DNA from: Phytohabitans kaempferiae
GTDB lineage: Bacteria; Actinomycetota; Actinomycetes; Mycobacteriales; Micromonosporaceae
Assembly: GCF_042433955.1 (NCBI RefSeq)
Contig: NZ_JBHLUH010000004.1
Location: 372,001 to 436,000, forward strand
Length of the DNA: 64,000 nt
Direction: 5' to 3'
Shown: piece after piece, positions 32,629 through 41,498 of the stretch
Layout of the letters: each line of letters opens with the position of its first letter
Numbering within the stretch: the stretch's first letter is position 1
The notes under the pieces: model-generated
What the model saw: the letters and a program-made list of their open reading frames with translations, nothing else
Database searches by the model: none
What the model was told of the DNA's origin: nothing
Translations under genes and position numbers: made by a program

Positions 32629-35025
32629 GTGACGAAGGCGGCGCCGGTGGGTGAGTCGGGAGACGGGACGCGCTCGGAGGTCTCGGGCAGCGCACACGAT
32701 GTCGTCCAGGCACGGGACATCAGTGGTGGTGTCCACTTCCACGGCCCGGCCGCCAAGCCTGTACCGGTGCCTCGGCAACTGCCGGCGGACGTACGTGGCT
32801 TCGTCAACCGGGTGAGCGAGTTGGCGCGACTCGACGCGATGCTGGTGCCGGCGAGCGGAGCGCCCGAGACGTCGGTGTGCGTGATCGCGGGTACGGCCGG
32901 CGTGGGCAAGACCGCGCTCGCCCTGCGCTGGGCCCACCGCCACCGCGCCGACTTCCCGGACGGGCAGTTGTACGTCAACCTGCGCGGCTACGACCCGGGT
33001 GAACCGGTGACCGCCATGTCGGCGCTGGAACGGTCTCTCACGACGCTGGGCCAGACGCCGAGTACGGTGCCGGGCGACCTGGAGACGCGCAGCGCGCTGT
33101 ACCGCTCGCTGCTCGCCGACCGGCGGATGCTGATCCTGCTGGACAACGCCGCCACCGTGGGGCAGGTGCGTCCGCTGCTGCCCGGGGCCGCCGGCTGCGT
33201 GGTGGTGGTGACGTCCCGCAGCCGCCTCTCCGGGCTGCTGATCCGCGACGGCGCACACCGGGTCACCGTGGGCGTGTTCGACGAGGCCGAGGCTGTCGAG
33301 CTGCTGCGCGTGGCCACCGCCGGATACCGGATCGACGACCAGGAGGCCGACGTCGCCGAACTCGCCCGGTTGTGCGTCCGGCTCCCGTTGGCCCTGCGGA
33401 TCGCGGCCGAGCGCGCGGCGGCCCGGCCCCACATGCCACTGGCCGCGCTGATCCGCGACCTGCGCGACGAGTCGTCCCTGTGGACCGCCCTCTCCTCTGA
33501 GGACGAGGAGGAGGCGGACGCGGTGCGCACCGTGTTCGCGTGGTCGTACCGGGCGTTGTCGGCCTCCGCCGCGCGCCTCTTCCGGCTGCTCGGCATCCAT
33601 CCGGGGCCCAGTTTCGGGCTACCGGCCGCCGCCGCGCTGGCCACCGTGTCGCCGGTGGAGGCCCGCCGCCTGCTCGACGTCCTGGTCGGAGCGCATCTGC
33701 TCGAACAGAGCGCCCACGAGCGGTACCAGTTTCACGACCTGCTGCGCGCCTACGCCTCAGGCGAGGCGTCGGGAAGTGACAGTCCCACCGACACGCGGGC
33801 CGCCCTGGAGCGGCTGTGCGACTGGTACCTCCGCACGCTCTCGGCCGCCGTCGACGCCCTCGACGCGCAGCGTGACCCCGGGCTCGTCGTCCTCGAAAAC
33901 AGCGCCGTCACGCCGCTGCGCTTCGCCGATCCCGATGCCGCGCTCGAATGGATCGACACGGAGACCGACAACCTGTTGGCGATCGCCGAAACCGCGGCCG
34001 GCGCGGGCCTGGACGAGATGGCGTGGAAGCTCGCCGCTCTGTTGCGCAACCCGTACGGCGACCGGCATCCGCCCATGTCCTGGCTACCGCTCGGCGAGCG
34101 GGCACTGGCCGCGGCCCGGCGCAGCGATGACCACATTGGACAGATCATCCTCTCGGTGGGCCTGGGCATCACGCACCGCCTGGCCCGCGACACCGACCGC
34201 GCGATCGAGTACCACGAGGCGGCGCTGGCCGTCGACACCGACCACAGCGGCCTGGAGCTGCTGCGCGAGAACACGTACGGCCACGCGCTCGTGGACGCCC
34301 GCCGGTTCGGCGAGGCCCTTGAGGTCTACCAGCGGCTTCTCGCCCGGGTACAGGACGCCGGTGACCAGCACTGGGAGGTTGGCGTCCTGGGCAACATGGC
34401 GCTGATCCTGTTCCACGCCGGTCGGTTACCCGAGGCTCAGGCCCGGATCGACGACGCATTCGCCGCGATGCCTGGCGACTACTCCCAGCTCGTAAGGGCG
34501 GAGTGGCTGTACACCAGCGCGATGATCGCTCGGGAGTCCGGACGCGCCGCCGAGGCACAGCCCGCCATCGACGAGGCCCTGTCGATCAGCCGCGAGCAAA
34601 AGAACCTGATCATGGAGGCGATGCTCGAGATCGAGCTGGCGAACGTCCAGCTCGCGCTCGACCGCCCGTACGAGGCGCTGGCCACGCTCCAGCACGCGGC
34701 GTCGATCCACCGTCGGCTCGGCGACCGCAGCCGCGAGGCGCTCGCCCTGAACGCCACGGGCGAGGCATACCAGGCGGTCGGCCGTACCCGGGAAGCCGCC
34801 GACTTCCACCGCGGCGCCGCCATGGTCCACCGGGAACTCGGCGACGGCTGGCGCCTCGCGCTCGCGCTGGCCGACCTCGCCACCGTGCTGCACGCCCTCG
34901 GCGACAGCACCGAGGCCGCGAGCTTCGCCACCGAGGCGCTCGACCTCACCCGGCGGTACGGCGACCCCCGCGCCGAGGCGCTGCGTCGACGGCTGACCCC
35001 CTTGCTGACAAGTAGCCGTAACTGA
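32629..35025 (+). CDS. NB-ARC/TPR NLR-like protein with N-terminal RHIM-like motif
   Basis: The 798-residue STAND/NLR-type ATPase begins with a short tail carrying SEVSGSAH, then VVQARDISGGVHFH (about residues 18-38). A PVPRQLPADVRGFVNRVSEL linker leads to NB-ARC (about 60-340; Walker A GTAGVGKT, Walker B MLILLDNA, GLPL-like VRLPLAL). A winged-helix-like section (FHDLLRAYA) and a TPR sensor array (about 450-795) follow. It lacks the DNA-binding domain of AfsR proteins, so it is not simply a transcription factor. Together with the preceding gene it looks like a receptor/effector pair for stress or phage sensing. The GTG start at 32629 is uncertain; GTG 32647 is an alternative. Confidence 0.8.
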   Translation: MTKAAPVGESGDGTRSEVSGSAHDVVQARDISGGVHFHGPAAKPVPVPRQLPADVRGFVNRVSELARLDAMLVPASGAPETSVCVIAGTAGVGKTALALRWAHRHRADFPDGQLYVNLRGYDPGEPVTAMSALERSLTTLGQTPSTVPGDLETRSALYRSLLADRRMLILLDNAATVGQVRPLLPGAAGCVVVVTSRSRLSGLLIRDGAHRVTVGVFDEAEAVELLRVATAGYRIDDQEADVAELARLCVRLPLALRIAAERAAARPHMPLAALIRDLRDESSLWTALSSEDEEEADAVRTVFAWSYRALSASAARLFRLLGIHPGPSFGLPAAAALATVSPVEARRLLDVLVGAHLLEQSAHERYQFHDLLRAYASGEASGSDSPTDTRAALERLCDWYLRTLSAAVDALDAQRDPGLVVLENSAVTPLRFADPDAALEWIDTETDNLLAIAETAAGAGLDEMAWKLAALLRNPYGDRHPPMSWLPLGERALAAARRSDDHIGQIILSVGLGITHRLARDTDRAIEYHEAALAVDTDHSGLELLRENTYGHALVDARRFGEALEVYQRLLARVQDAGDQHWEVGVLGNMALILFHAGRLPEAQARIDDAFAAMPGDYSQLVRAEWLYTSAMIARESGRAAEAQPAIDEALSISREQKNLIMEAMLEIELANVQLALDRPYEALATLQHAASIHRRLGDRSREALALNATGEAYQAVGRTREAADFHRGAAMVHRELGDGWRLALALADLATVLHALGDSTEAASFATEALDLTRRYGDPRAEALRRRLTPLLTSSRN

Positions 35026-35116
35026 CGAGGTACCCGTAATTTCGGACGGCACACGCACAGGCGATCAGGCGGCGCGGGACCGTTTGTGGCGGCCACCGAC
35101 GGGTACGCGGAACGGT

Positions 35117-36991
35117 ATGGCGGTAACCAAGGCGCAGACCAGGCCCAGCCTGGATCAGATGGTGGAGCTGGGCCAGCAGTTGCGGGTGGACGCCGTGCGG
35201 TGTTCCGCGGCCGCGGGCTCGGGGCACCCGACGTCGTCGATGTCGGCGGCGGACCTGATGGCGGTGCTGCTGGCCCGTTACCTGCGATACGACGTGACCG
35301 ATCCGGACGACCCGTACAACGACCATCTCGTGTTCTCCAAGGGGCACGCGTCGCCGTTGCTGTACGCGATGCTGCGGGCGGCCGGCGCGATCAGCACCGA
35401 GGAGCTGATGACCTACCGGCGGCTGGGCAGCCGGCTGGAGGGACACCCCACACCGCGGCTGCCGTGGGTCGACGTGGCCACCGGCTCGCTGGGTCAGGGG
35501 CTCCCGCTCAGCGTTGGTATGGCGTTGACCGGAGCCCAGCTGGACCGGCTGCCGTACCGGACCTGGGTACTGTGCGGCGACAGTGAGCTGGCCGAGGGCT
35601 CGATGTGGGAGGCGTTCGAACACGCCGGCGTGGCCGGACTGGACCACCTGACCGCGATCGTGGACGTGAACCGGCTGGGCCAGCGCGGCCCGACCCGGCA
35701 CCAGTGGGACCTGGACGCGTACGCGCGGCGCATGGCGGCGTTCGGCTGGCGGGTCATCGAGGTGGACGGGCATGACATCGCGGACATCGACCGCGCCTTC
35801 GCCCAGGCCGTGTCCACCAGCGGCCGCCCGCAGGTGATCCTCGCGCGGACCCGCAAGGGTCAAGGCGTCGCGGGGGTCGAGGACCAGGAGGGCTTGCACG
35901 GCAAGCCGCTGTCCGACCCGGACGAGGCGGTGCGGCAGCTCGGCGGCGTGCGCGACATGACGGTACCGGTACAGACGCCGGACCGCGCGGGCACGCCGCA
36001 CCGGTTCCCGTCCGGCCCGCTGACGCTGCCCACGTACCAGGTCGGCGAGAAGGAGGCCACGCGGACCGCGTTCGGCAGGGCCCTCGCCGCGCTCGGCGAC
36101 GCGCGCGGCGACGTTGTCGTGCTGGACGGCGAGGTGGCCGACTCGACCCGCACCGAATTCTTCGCCGGCACTCATCCCGACCGCTTCTTCGAGTGCTACA
36201 TCGCCGAGCAGCAGATGGTCGCCGCCGCGGTCGGCATGCAGGCGCGCGGCTGGGCACCGTTCGCGGCCACGTTCGCCGCGTTCTGGACCAGAGCCTTCGA
36301 CTTCGTACGGATGGCCGCGATCAGCCGGGCGAACCTGCGGCTTTGCGGCTCGCACGCCGGCGTCTCCATCGGGCAGGACGGGCCGTCGCAGATGGGCCTG
36401 GAGGACCTGGCGGTGTTCCGGGCAGTGCACGGGAGCACCGTGCTCTACCCGTGTGACGCCAACCAGACCGCCGCGCTTGTCGCGGCCATGGCCGACCAGG
36501 CCGGGATCAGCTACCTGCGCACCACGCGCGGCGGCACGCCGGTCATCTACCCGCCCGGCGAACGGTTTCCGATCGGCGGCAGCCGCACCCTGCGCCACTC
36601 GACCGGCGACCGCGTGACGATCCTCGCCGCCGGCGTCACCGTGCACCAGGCCATCGCCGCGGCCGACCGGCTCGCGGCCGACGGCATCCCGGCCCGGGTT
36701 ATCGACGCCTACTCGGTCAAGCCCATCGACGCGGACGCCGTCCGTACGGCGGCACGGGAGACCGGCCATCTCGTGACGGTCGAGGACCACTGGCCCGAAG
36801 GCGGGCTCGGCGACGCCGTCCTGGACGTGTTCGCCGACGGTGGCGAGCCGTCACCACGGGTACGCAAGCTCGCCGTACGGGAGATGCCCGCGTCGGCCAC
36901 GCCGGACGAGCAGCTTCGCGCCGCCGGCATCGACGCCGACGCCATCGCCGACGCCGCCCGGGCGCTGATCGGCGGCACCGGCCCGGCCTGA
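35117..36991 (+). CDS. Transketolase
   Basis: The 624-residue thiamine-diphosphate enzyme transfers two-carbon units between sugar phosphates. The N-terminal half has SGHPTSS, the GHASP motif, and the ThDP site GDSELAEGSMWEAF with DVNRLGQ. The middle domain carries the catalytic Glu in CYIAEQQMVAAAVGM, and the C-terminal domain has VIDAYSVKPID and VTVEDHWPEGGLG. It is a single gene with a strong terminator. A second, specialised transketolase is common beside secondary or sugar-acid metabolism, but no partner is evident here. The start is chosen at MAVTKAQ; a GTG lies 11 codons upstream. Confidence 0.92.
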   Translation: MAVTKAQTRPSLDQMVELGQQLRVDAVRCSAAAGSGHPTSSMSAADLMAVLLARYLRYDVTDPDDPYNDHLVFSKGHASPLLYAMLRAAGAISTEELMTYRRLGSRLEGHPTPRLPWVDVATGSLGQGLPLSVGMALTGAQLDRLPYRTWVLCGDSELAEGSMWEAFEHAGVAGLDHLTAIVDVNRLGQRGPTRHQWDLDAYARRMAAFGWRVIEVDGHDIADIDRAFAQAVSTSGRPQVILARTRKGQGVAGVEDQEGLHGKPLSDPDEAVRQLGGVRDMTVPVQTPDRAGTPHRFPSGPLTLPTYQVGEKEATRTAFGRALAALGDARGDVVVLDGEVADSTRTEFFAGTHPDRFFECYIAEQQMVAAAVGMQARGWAPFAATFAAFWTRAFDFVRMAAISRANLRLCGSHAGVSIGQDGPSQMGLEDLAVFRAVHGSTVLYPCDANQTAALVAAMADQAGISYLRTTRGGTPVIYPPGERFPIGGSRTLRHSTGDRVTILAAGVTVHQAIAAADRLAADGIPARVIDAYSVKPIDADAVRTAARETGHLVTVEDHWPEGGLGDAVLDVFADGGEPSPRVRKLAVREMPASATPDEQLRAAGIDADAIADAARALIGGTGPA

Positions 36992-37000
36992 CGCGAACGG

Positions 37001-37035
37001 CCGTGTGCGACCGGCAGCAGGCCGGTCGCACACGG
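37001..37035 (+). terminator. Transketolase terminator hairpin
   Basis: CCGTGTGCGACCGGC and GCCGGTCGCACACGG form a perfect 15-bp stem with loop AGCAG, beginning nine bases after the transketolase stop. Confidence 0.8.
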
Positions 37036-37096
37036 TTCACGCTGGGAATGTCCTAATAAGGCAGACTTTTTGCCTCGGCGTACGCCCTCCCGTTAC

Positions 37097-37290
37097 CTAC
37101 CCATGAACAGGTCGGTCCGGCGCTGGAGCGAGGCGGTCGAGCCGGTACACGTAGTGCGACGGGTCGTCGGCGGGGTTGTCCGGCTCTATCGGGCCCGCAC
37201 CGATCCTGGTGAAGCCCGCCTTCTCCAGCGCCCGCCACGAGGCGACGTTGCCGGCGACCACGGAAACGACGATCGCCGGCGATCCGCAGC
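37097..37290 (-). pseudogene. GNAT acetyltransferase C-terminal remnant
   Basis: The minus-strand frame reads AIVVSVVAGNVASWRALEKA, then GFTRIGAGPIEPDNPADDPS and HYVYRLDR before a stop. This is the conserved acetyl-CoA-binding end (N-x-A-S-x-R-x-LEKAGF) of RimJ/RimL or aminoglycoside 6'-acetyltransferase-like GNAT enzymes. No N-terminal half precedes it, and a terminator hairpin starts within 20 bases of its upstream edge. It is a truncated relic. Confidence 0.55.
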
Positions 37291-37307
37291 CCGTTGGTAC
37301 GCGGAAA

Positions 37308-37339
37308 GGTGCCCCACCCCGGAGTCGGGGTGGGGCACC
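37308..37339. terminator. Bidirectional hairpin terminator
   Basis: GGTGCCCCACCCCG and CGGGGTGGGGCACC are perfect 14-bp arms with loop GAGT. It is 24 bases past the stop of the minus-strand secreted-protein operon (37364), which it most likely terminates. Confidence 0.75.
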
Positions 37340-37363
37340 TCGGATCTGTGTGTCGCTATCGGG

Positions 37364-39532
37364 CTAGGAGTACGGGTTGCTGACCCGCTGCGGGATGTCG
37401 ATGCCGTCCTGGTGGCCCAGGATGTCGAAGGTGTCGTAGACGACCCGTCCGCTCAGTTTGAGCTTCACGACCATCCGGACCTTCTGGCAGTTCGGCGGCG
37501 TGTACGGATACGTCTCACCGGGGATCAACTCGTCGAGCAACTGAAGCTCGTTGCCCCACATGTCGACGTGGTAGACGCGCATCGGCTCCATGCTGACGTT
37601 GGTGAGGTTGAGCCGCTTGACCAGCCGGATCGGCGTGTCGCGCTCCACCTTCACCTGCCGCGTGGTGGTCTGACCGGCGGTGTTGGTCGCGGTCAGCACG
37701 TAGGTGACGTTGCCGTCGTTGCTTCCGCCGCTGATCTGCTGGTCCCACTGCCCCGGCGTGGACCGGGGAGCGTTGTAGATCTGCGCACCGTCACGGGTGA
37801 CCGTGATGCGGGTTGCGCCGGAGACGCTCCAGGTCAGCTGGATGTTGACCGGCTGGCACGCCTGCGGGCGGGTGGGATTGGCGCTGAACGTGTCGATGCG
37901 CGGCGCCCCGGTCGTCCACGCCTCCACCTTGCCGGCCTGGTCGTCGGGGAGGTCGGCGGCGGTGTTCTGGAACGGCTTGACCAGGATGGTGTACCCCGTG
38001 ACCGCGCTGAGCCCGGTGATCGTCTCCTGGCGTTTGCCGGTGCCGGCCATCGCGGGCAGTGTGACCGTCCGGCTGGTGCCGCCACCGGTGACCTTGATCG
38101 AGTAGCCGTCCTCGGTGCCGGAGTTGTCGTTCCAGGTGATGGTCAGCGACGTGTCGCCGATCTCCGCGACCTGGACTCCCGTCGGTGCCTGCGGTGCTGG
38201 CAGCAGCGAGTTGCCGCAGACCTGCGCCGATGCCTCGCTCGGACGCGTGTTGGTGGTGATCACGCGGTAGCAGTAACGCGTCCCGGCCTGCACGTCGGTG
38301 TCGTTGTAGACGTCCACCTTCCCGTTGACCCGATACACCTCCTGCCACGGACCGTCCGCCACGCTGCGCTCGACCCGCACGCCCTCGACGCTCTCGTGGT
38401 TGGTCCAGCGCACCTGGTTGCGGAGCCAGAAAAGCGTGTCGTTCTTCACCAGCGGCCGGATGACCGGCGGCGCGACGTTGCCGGGCATGTTGTAGCCGCG
38501 ACAGTCGATCTCGGTCCATGGGTCGACACCGAAGCCGACGTTGCGAGCCCAGACGCACACGCCGTGGCTGCCCTCCTCGGTGGCAGCCGGAATGCCGCCC
38601 AGGTCGAATCCCCAACCGTCGCCGGTCCGGCTGACGTCCGCCAGACCCTCGTGCACGACCGCGCCGTCGACGTTGACCCGTACGGCCAGCTTGGCCGCCT
38701 TGTCATCGGGATCGGCGACCCAGCCGCCGACCCGCAGTGTCGCGCCGTCGCGGGTGAGCGTGTCGAAGCTGCCGTACGGCTGGTGCCGCACCCAGTAGCC
38801 ACGGCACAGGAGGTCGATGTTCACACCTTGGCCGACGTTCAGCATGCGGAGGCAGACGGTGTGCAGGTCGTCCCGTCCCCCATCCGGCAGCAGGGCGTCG
38901 AAGCCGTGCAGGTCGCCGTATCCGGGATTGGCCTGCCCGATGTCGGGCCGCGACTGGTTGGCGGTGATCGTACCCAGCAGGTTGCCGCTGCCGTCCCGTG
39001 CCTCGAGGACGACCGGACCGGCGGTGTCCGGGTCGACCGCCCAGCCTCGGACCCGGACCTTGTCTCCCTCGGCGCCGATCGATTCCAGCATCCCCATCGG
39101 CGAGAAGTAGATCGTCACGTCCTTGCAGCCGATGCCGGCGTTGCTGCCATGACCGATGTTGTGGGCGGTCGCGCAGACCCGCGAGCCGGCGCGCGCCGGA
39201 ACCACTCCCGAGTAGCGACCCCCGTGTGCCACGAGGGAGCCGACCGACACATTGTCGATCTTGATTTCCACGGTGACCGGGCTTGTCGAGTCCGGATCCT
39301 GCGCCTCGCCGCTGACCTGGACACCGGTCGGTACACGATGGACCGACGCGAGCGTGCCGGTCGGGTTGTGCGAACGAGGCGGATCGGGGTCGGGGTCGCT
39401 GCACGCCGGTGGCGTCGGGATCCGGTCGCAGAAGGGCTGGGCGGCCGCCGGGGACAGCCCCGTCGTGGCCGTCATCGCCATCGCCAGCGCCGACAGTACG
39501 AACACCGTCAGCGCCCGCCTACGGGCCCTCAC
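37364..39532 (-). CDS. Large secreted multidomain protein with FN3 and GWAxDPD modules
   Basis: The 722-residue secreted protein has a signal peptide (about 1-31). It then has repeated modules of the type VRVRGWAVDPDTAGPVVLEA followed by RPDIGQANPGYGDLHGFDAL, which recur in actinobacterial exported proteins. Fibronectin type III-like domains follow (EGVRVERSVADGPWQEVYRV; GVQVAEIGDTSLTITWNDNS). A C-terminal domain near 620-722 (VERDTPIRLVKRLNLTNVSM) is not recognised. Function is probably extracellular adhesion or scaffolding. Its start overlaps the stop of the upstream paralogous gene by four bases, so the two form an operon. Confidence 0.72.
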   Translation of the reverse strand: MRARRRALTVFVLSALAMAMTATTGLSPAAAQPFCDRIPTPPACSDPDPDPPRSHNPTGTLASVHRVPTGVQVSGEAQDPDSTSPVTVEIKIDNVSVGSLVAHGGRYSGVVPARAGSRVCATAHNIGHGSNAGIGCKDVTIYFSPMGMLESIGAEGDKVRVRGWAVDPDTAGPVVLEARDGSGNLLGTITANQSRPDIGQANPGYGDLHGFDALLPDGGRDDLHTVCLRMLNVGQGVNIDLLCRGYWVRHQPYGSFDTLTRDGATLRVGGWVADPDDKAAKLAVRVNVDGAVVHEGLADVSRTGDGWGFDLGGIPAATEEGSHGVCVWARNVGFGVDPWTEIDCRGYNMPGNVAPPVIRPLVKNDTLFWLRNQVRWTNHESVEGVRVERSVADGPWQEVYRVNGKVDVYNDTDVQAGTRYCYRVITTNTRPSEASAQVCGNSLLPAPQAPTGVQVAEIGDTSLTITWNDNSGTEDGYSIKVTGGGTSRTVTLPAMAGTGKRQETITGLSAVTGYTILVKPFQNTAADLPDDQAGKVEAWTTGAPRIDTFSANPTRPQACQPVNIQLTWSVSGATRITVTRDGAQIYNAPRSTPGQWDQQISGGSNDGNVTYVLTATNTAGQTTTRQVKVERDTPIRLVKRLNLTNVSMEPMRVYHVDMWGNELQLLDELIPGETYPYTPPNCQKVRMVVKLKLSGRVVYDTFDILGHQDGIDIPQRVSNPYS

Positions 39533-41157
39533 GGCGTCGTCCGAACGCTCAGCCCGGCAACCGGCGCGGCCTCGTGTGCCGGGTTCACCGGCGTCACGGT
39601 GACCCAGTACCAGGTGTTCGGCTCGAGGGAGCCGATCCGGTGGACCATCTCACCCGTGCCGGCCCGGGCCGGCAGCTCCACGCGCTTGGCCTCGGACGGG
39701 CTGGCGCCGCTGCGGTTCCAGGTGAGCACGTAGCCGGTCTCGGTGGTCGCGTTGTCGTTCCACTTCACGGTCGCGCTGCTCGCGTCGCCGGCGCTCTGCG
39801 TCAGCCCGCTGGCGGCGGGCAGCGGCAGCAGGAGCGTCTTGTGGCAGGTCTCGGCCGAGGCGCTGCTCGGGCGGTCGTTGCTCGCGGTGACCCGGTAGCA
39901 GTAGTCGTGACCCGGCCGGAGGCCGCTGTCCACGAACCAGCTGTAGTCCCACTCGCCGAGCATCCGCCACGGGCCGCCGTCCGCCGAACGCTCGATCCGG
40001 AAGCCCTGCGCGACCGGGTCGTCCGCCCAGTCGATCCGGATCGACGTGGAAGCGACGGTGGCCGGGTCGAAGCGCGGCGTGGCGACGGCCGCCTTGACGC
40101 TGTAGGTGTGGCAGCCGATCTGCGTGGCCGGGTCGACGCCGGCGAGGATGTTGCGCGCCTTGACGCAGACCGTGTGGTTACCGGCGGACATGTTCGCCGG
40201 CAGCGTCGTCTCGAAGCCGTGGTACGGGCCGTATCCGGGCCAGTCGTTGGCGACGTCCTCGCGGACCTTGCCGGCCCGCTCGGTGCCCCGCAAGACGCCG
40301 TCGATGTAGTAGTCGACGTCGATCTGCGCCGTCGGCCCGTCCGGGTCGGCCGCCCAGCCGCGCAGGGCGAGCTGCTCGCCGTCGCGGACCAGCGACTCGA
40401 AGACGCCGAAGGGCTGGTGCTTGACCGTGTACGACTTGCAGCCGAGGCCGGTGTTCGTACCGGCGCCCAGGTTGACCATCGTGAGGCAGATCTGGTGGCT
40501 GCCGTCCGCGGGCTTCTCCGGCAACTGCGCGTCGAAGCCGTGGTAGTCGCCGTAGCCCGCGTTGGCCTGGCCGATGTCGGGCCGGTTGACGTTGGCCGGG
40601 ATGGTCGCCAGAAGGGCGCCCGCGTTGTCCCGTGCCTCGACCGAGAGCGCGGCGGTCGAGTCGGGGTCGATCGCCCAGCCCTTGACCCGCACCCGGCCGC
40701 TGTCGTGCCAGAGGGCTTCCCACGCCCCGAACGGGTCCACTCGGATCGTGGTGTTGACGCAGCCGAGCGTGGTGTCCCCGCCGCCGCCGATGTCGCGGGC
40801 GATCGCGCAGACCCGGCTGCCGGCCCGCGCCGGCACGACCCCGGAGTAGCGCTTGCCGGTCTGGTTGGCCACCAGCGTGCCGACGCGAGCGCCGTCGATG
40901 GTGATGTCGACGCTCACCGGGCTCGACGGCGCGTCGTCGTCGGACGCCGTGCCGGCGACGGACACGCCGGCGGGCACTCGCTGCACCTGGGTGAGTGTGC
41001 CGGTCGGCGGATACACCTCCGGCTGCTCGCCGCAGATAGGCGGTGGCACCGGTACATCGCAGTTGGGCTTGGCGTGCGCTGGCGCCGCACTGACGGCACC
41101 CCCGACCATAGCCCCCAAACCGGCGCAAAGCAGCACGGATCTCAGACGGTGTCGCAC
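39529..41157 (-). CDS. Secreted GWAxDPD/FN3 protein, paralogue of the downstream gene
   Basis: The 542-residue product has a signal peptide (SVLLCAGLGAMVGGAVSAAP) and modules such as VRVKGWAIDPDSTAALSVEA with RPDIGQANAGYGDYHGFDAQ. A second module reads LALRGWAADPDGPTAQIDV. Two fibronectin-like domains end the protein. It parallels the 37364-39532 product module by module but lacks its C-terminal domain. The GTG at 41157 is chosen because GGAAAGGG precedes it; an ATG 12 codons upstream is also in frame. It heads the two-gene secreted-protein operon. Confidence 0.72.
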   Translation of the reverse strand: MRHRLRSVLLCAGLGAMVGGAVSAAPAHAKPNCDVPVPPPICGEQPEVYPPTGTLTQVQRVPAGVSVAGTASDDDAPSSPVSVDITIDGARVGTLVANQTGKRYSGVVPARAGSRVCAIARDIGGGGDTTLGCVNTTIRVDPFGAWEALWHDSGRVRVKGWAIDPDSTAALSVEARDNAGALLATIPANVNRPDIGQANAGYGDYHGFDAQLPEKPADGSHQICLTMVNLGAGTNTGLGCKSYTVKHQPFGVFESLVRDGEQLALRGWAADPDGPTAQIDVDYYIDGVLRGTERAGKVREDVANDWPGYGPYHGFETTLPANMSAGNHTVCVKARNILAGVDPATQIGCHTYSVKAAVATPRFDPATVASTSIRIDWADDPVAQGFRIERSADGGPWRMLGEWDYSWFVDSGLRPGHDYCYRVTASNDRPSSASAETCHKTLLLPLPAASGLTQSAGDASSATVKWNDNATTETGYVLTWNRSGASPSEAKRVELPARAGTGEMVHRIGSLEPNTWYWVTVTPVNPAHEAAPVAGLSVRTTP

Positions 41158-41454
41158 GTGGACAGTCCCTTTCCTCGACTCTGGTGTGACCAAGAGGCTA
41201 GGAACGCCCGTTCTGGTACGTCGTCAGCACCGAGGCCCCCGTACGTCCACCCGCGCGATGATCATGTGTCCGCCATGCGACGGACCCAAGCCCCACCTGT
41301 CGGCGCGCCGGCCGTTCCCCACCGGCCTCAGCAAATCGCCACCGAGTCCCGGCACGCCCTGGCACCGGTCCCACCGCACCGGGAAGTTTGTCCCGCGCGT
41401 ACCTGGGTCCACGGATGGCGGCGCAACAGTCAGGATGCCTGCGATACAGGGCAA
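41158..41454. other. Intergenic region upstream of secreted-protein operon
   Basis: No gene was recognised. The stretch separates the GTG start of the secreted-protein operon from the terminator of the sigma/anti-sigma pair and presumably holds the operon promoter. No convincing promoter boxes were identified. Confidence 0.35.
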
Positions 41455-41483
41455 AGCGGCGCCGGAACTCGTCCGGCGCCGCT
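41455..41483 (-). terminator. Hairpin terminator of sigma/anti-sigma operon
   Basis: AGCGGCGCCGGA and TCCGGCGCCGCT are perfect 12-bp arms with loop ACTCG, 15 bases past the stop of the minus-strand gene at 41499. Confidence 0.75.
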
Positions 41484-41498
41484 CGGGTTCGCTTCAGG

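Noticed and set aside
35094..36978. Minus-strand open frames opposite transketolase
   Set aside because: Transketolase motifs on the plus strand are unambiguous; the minus frame is a shadow.
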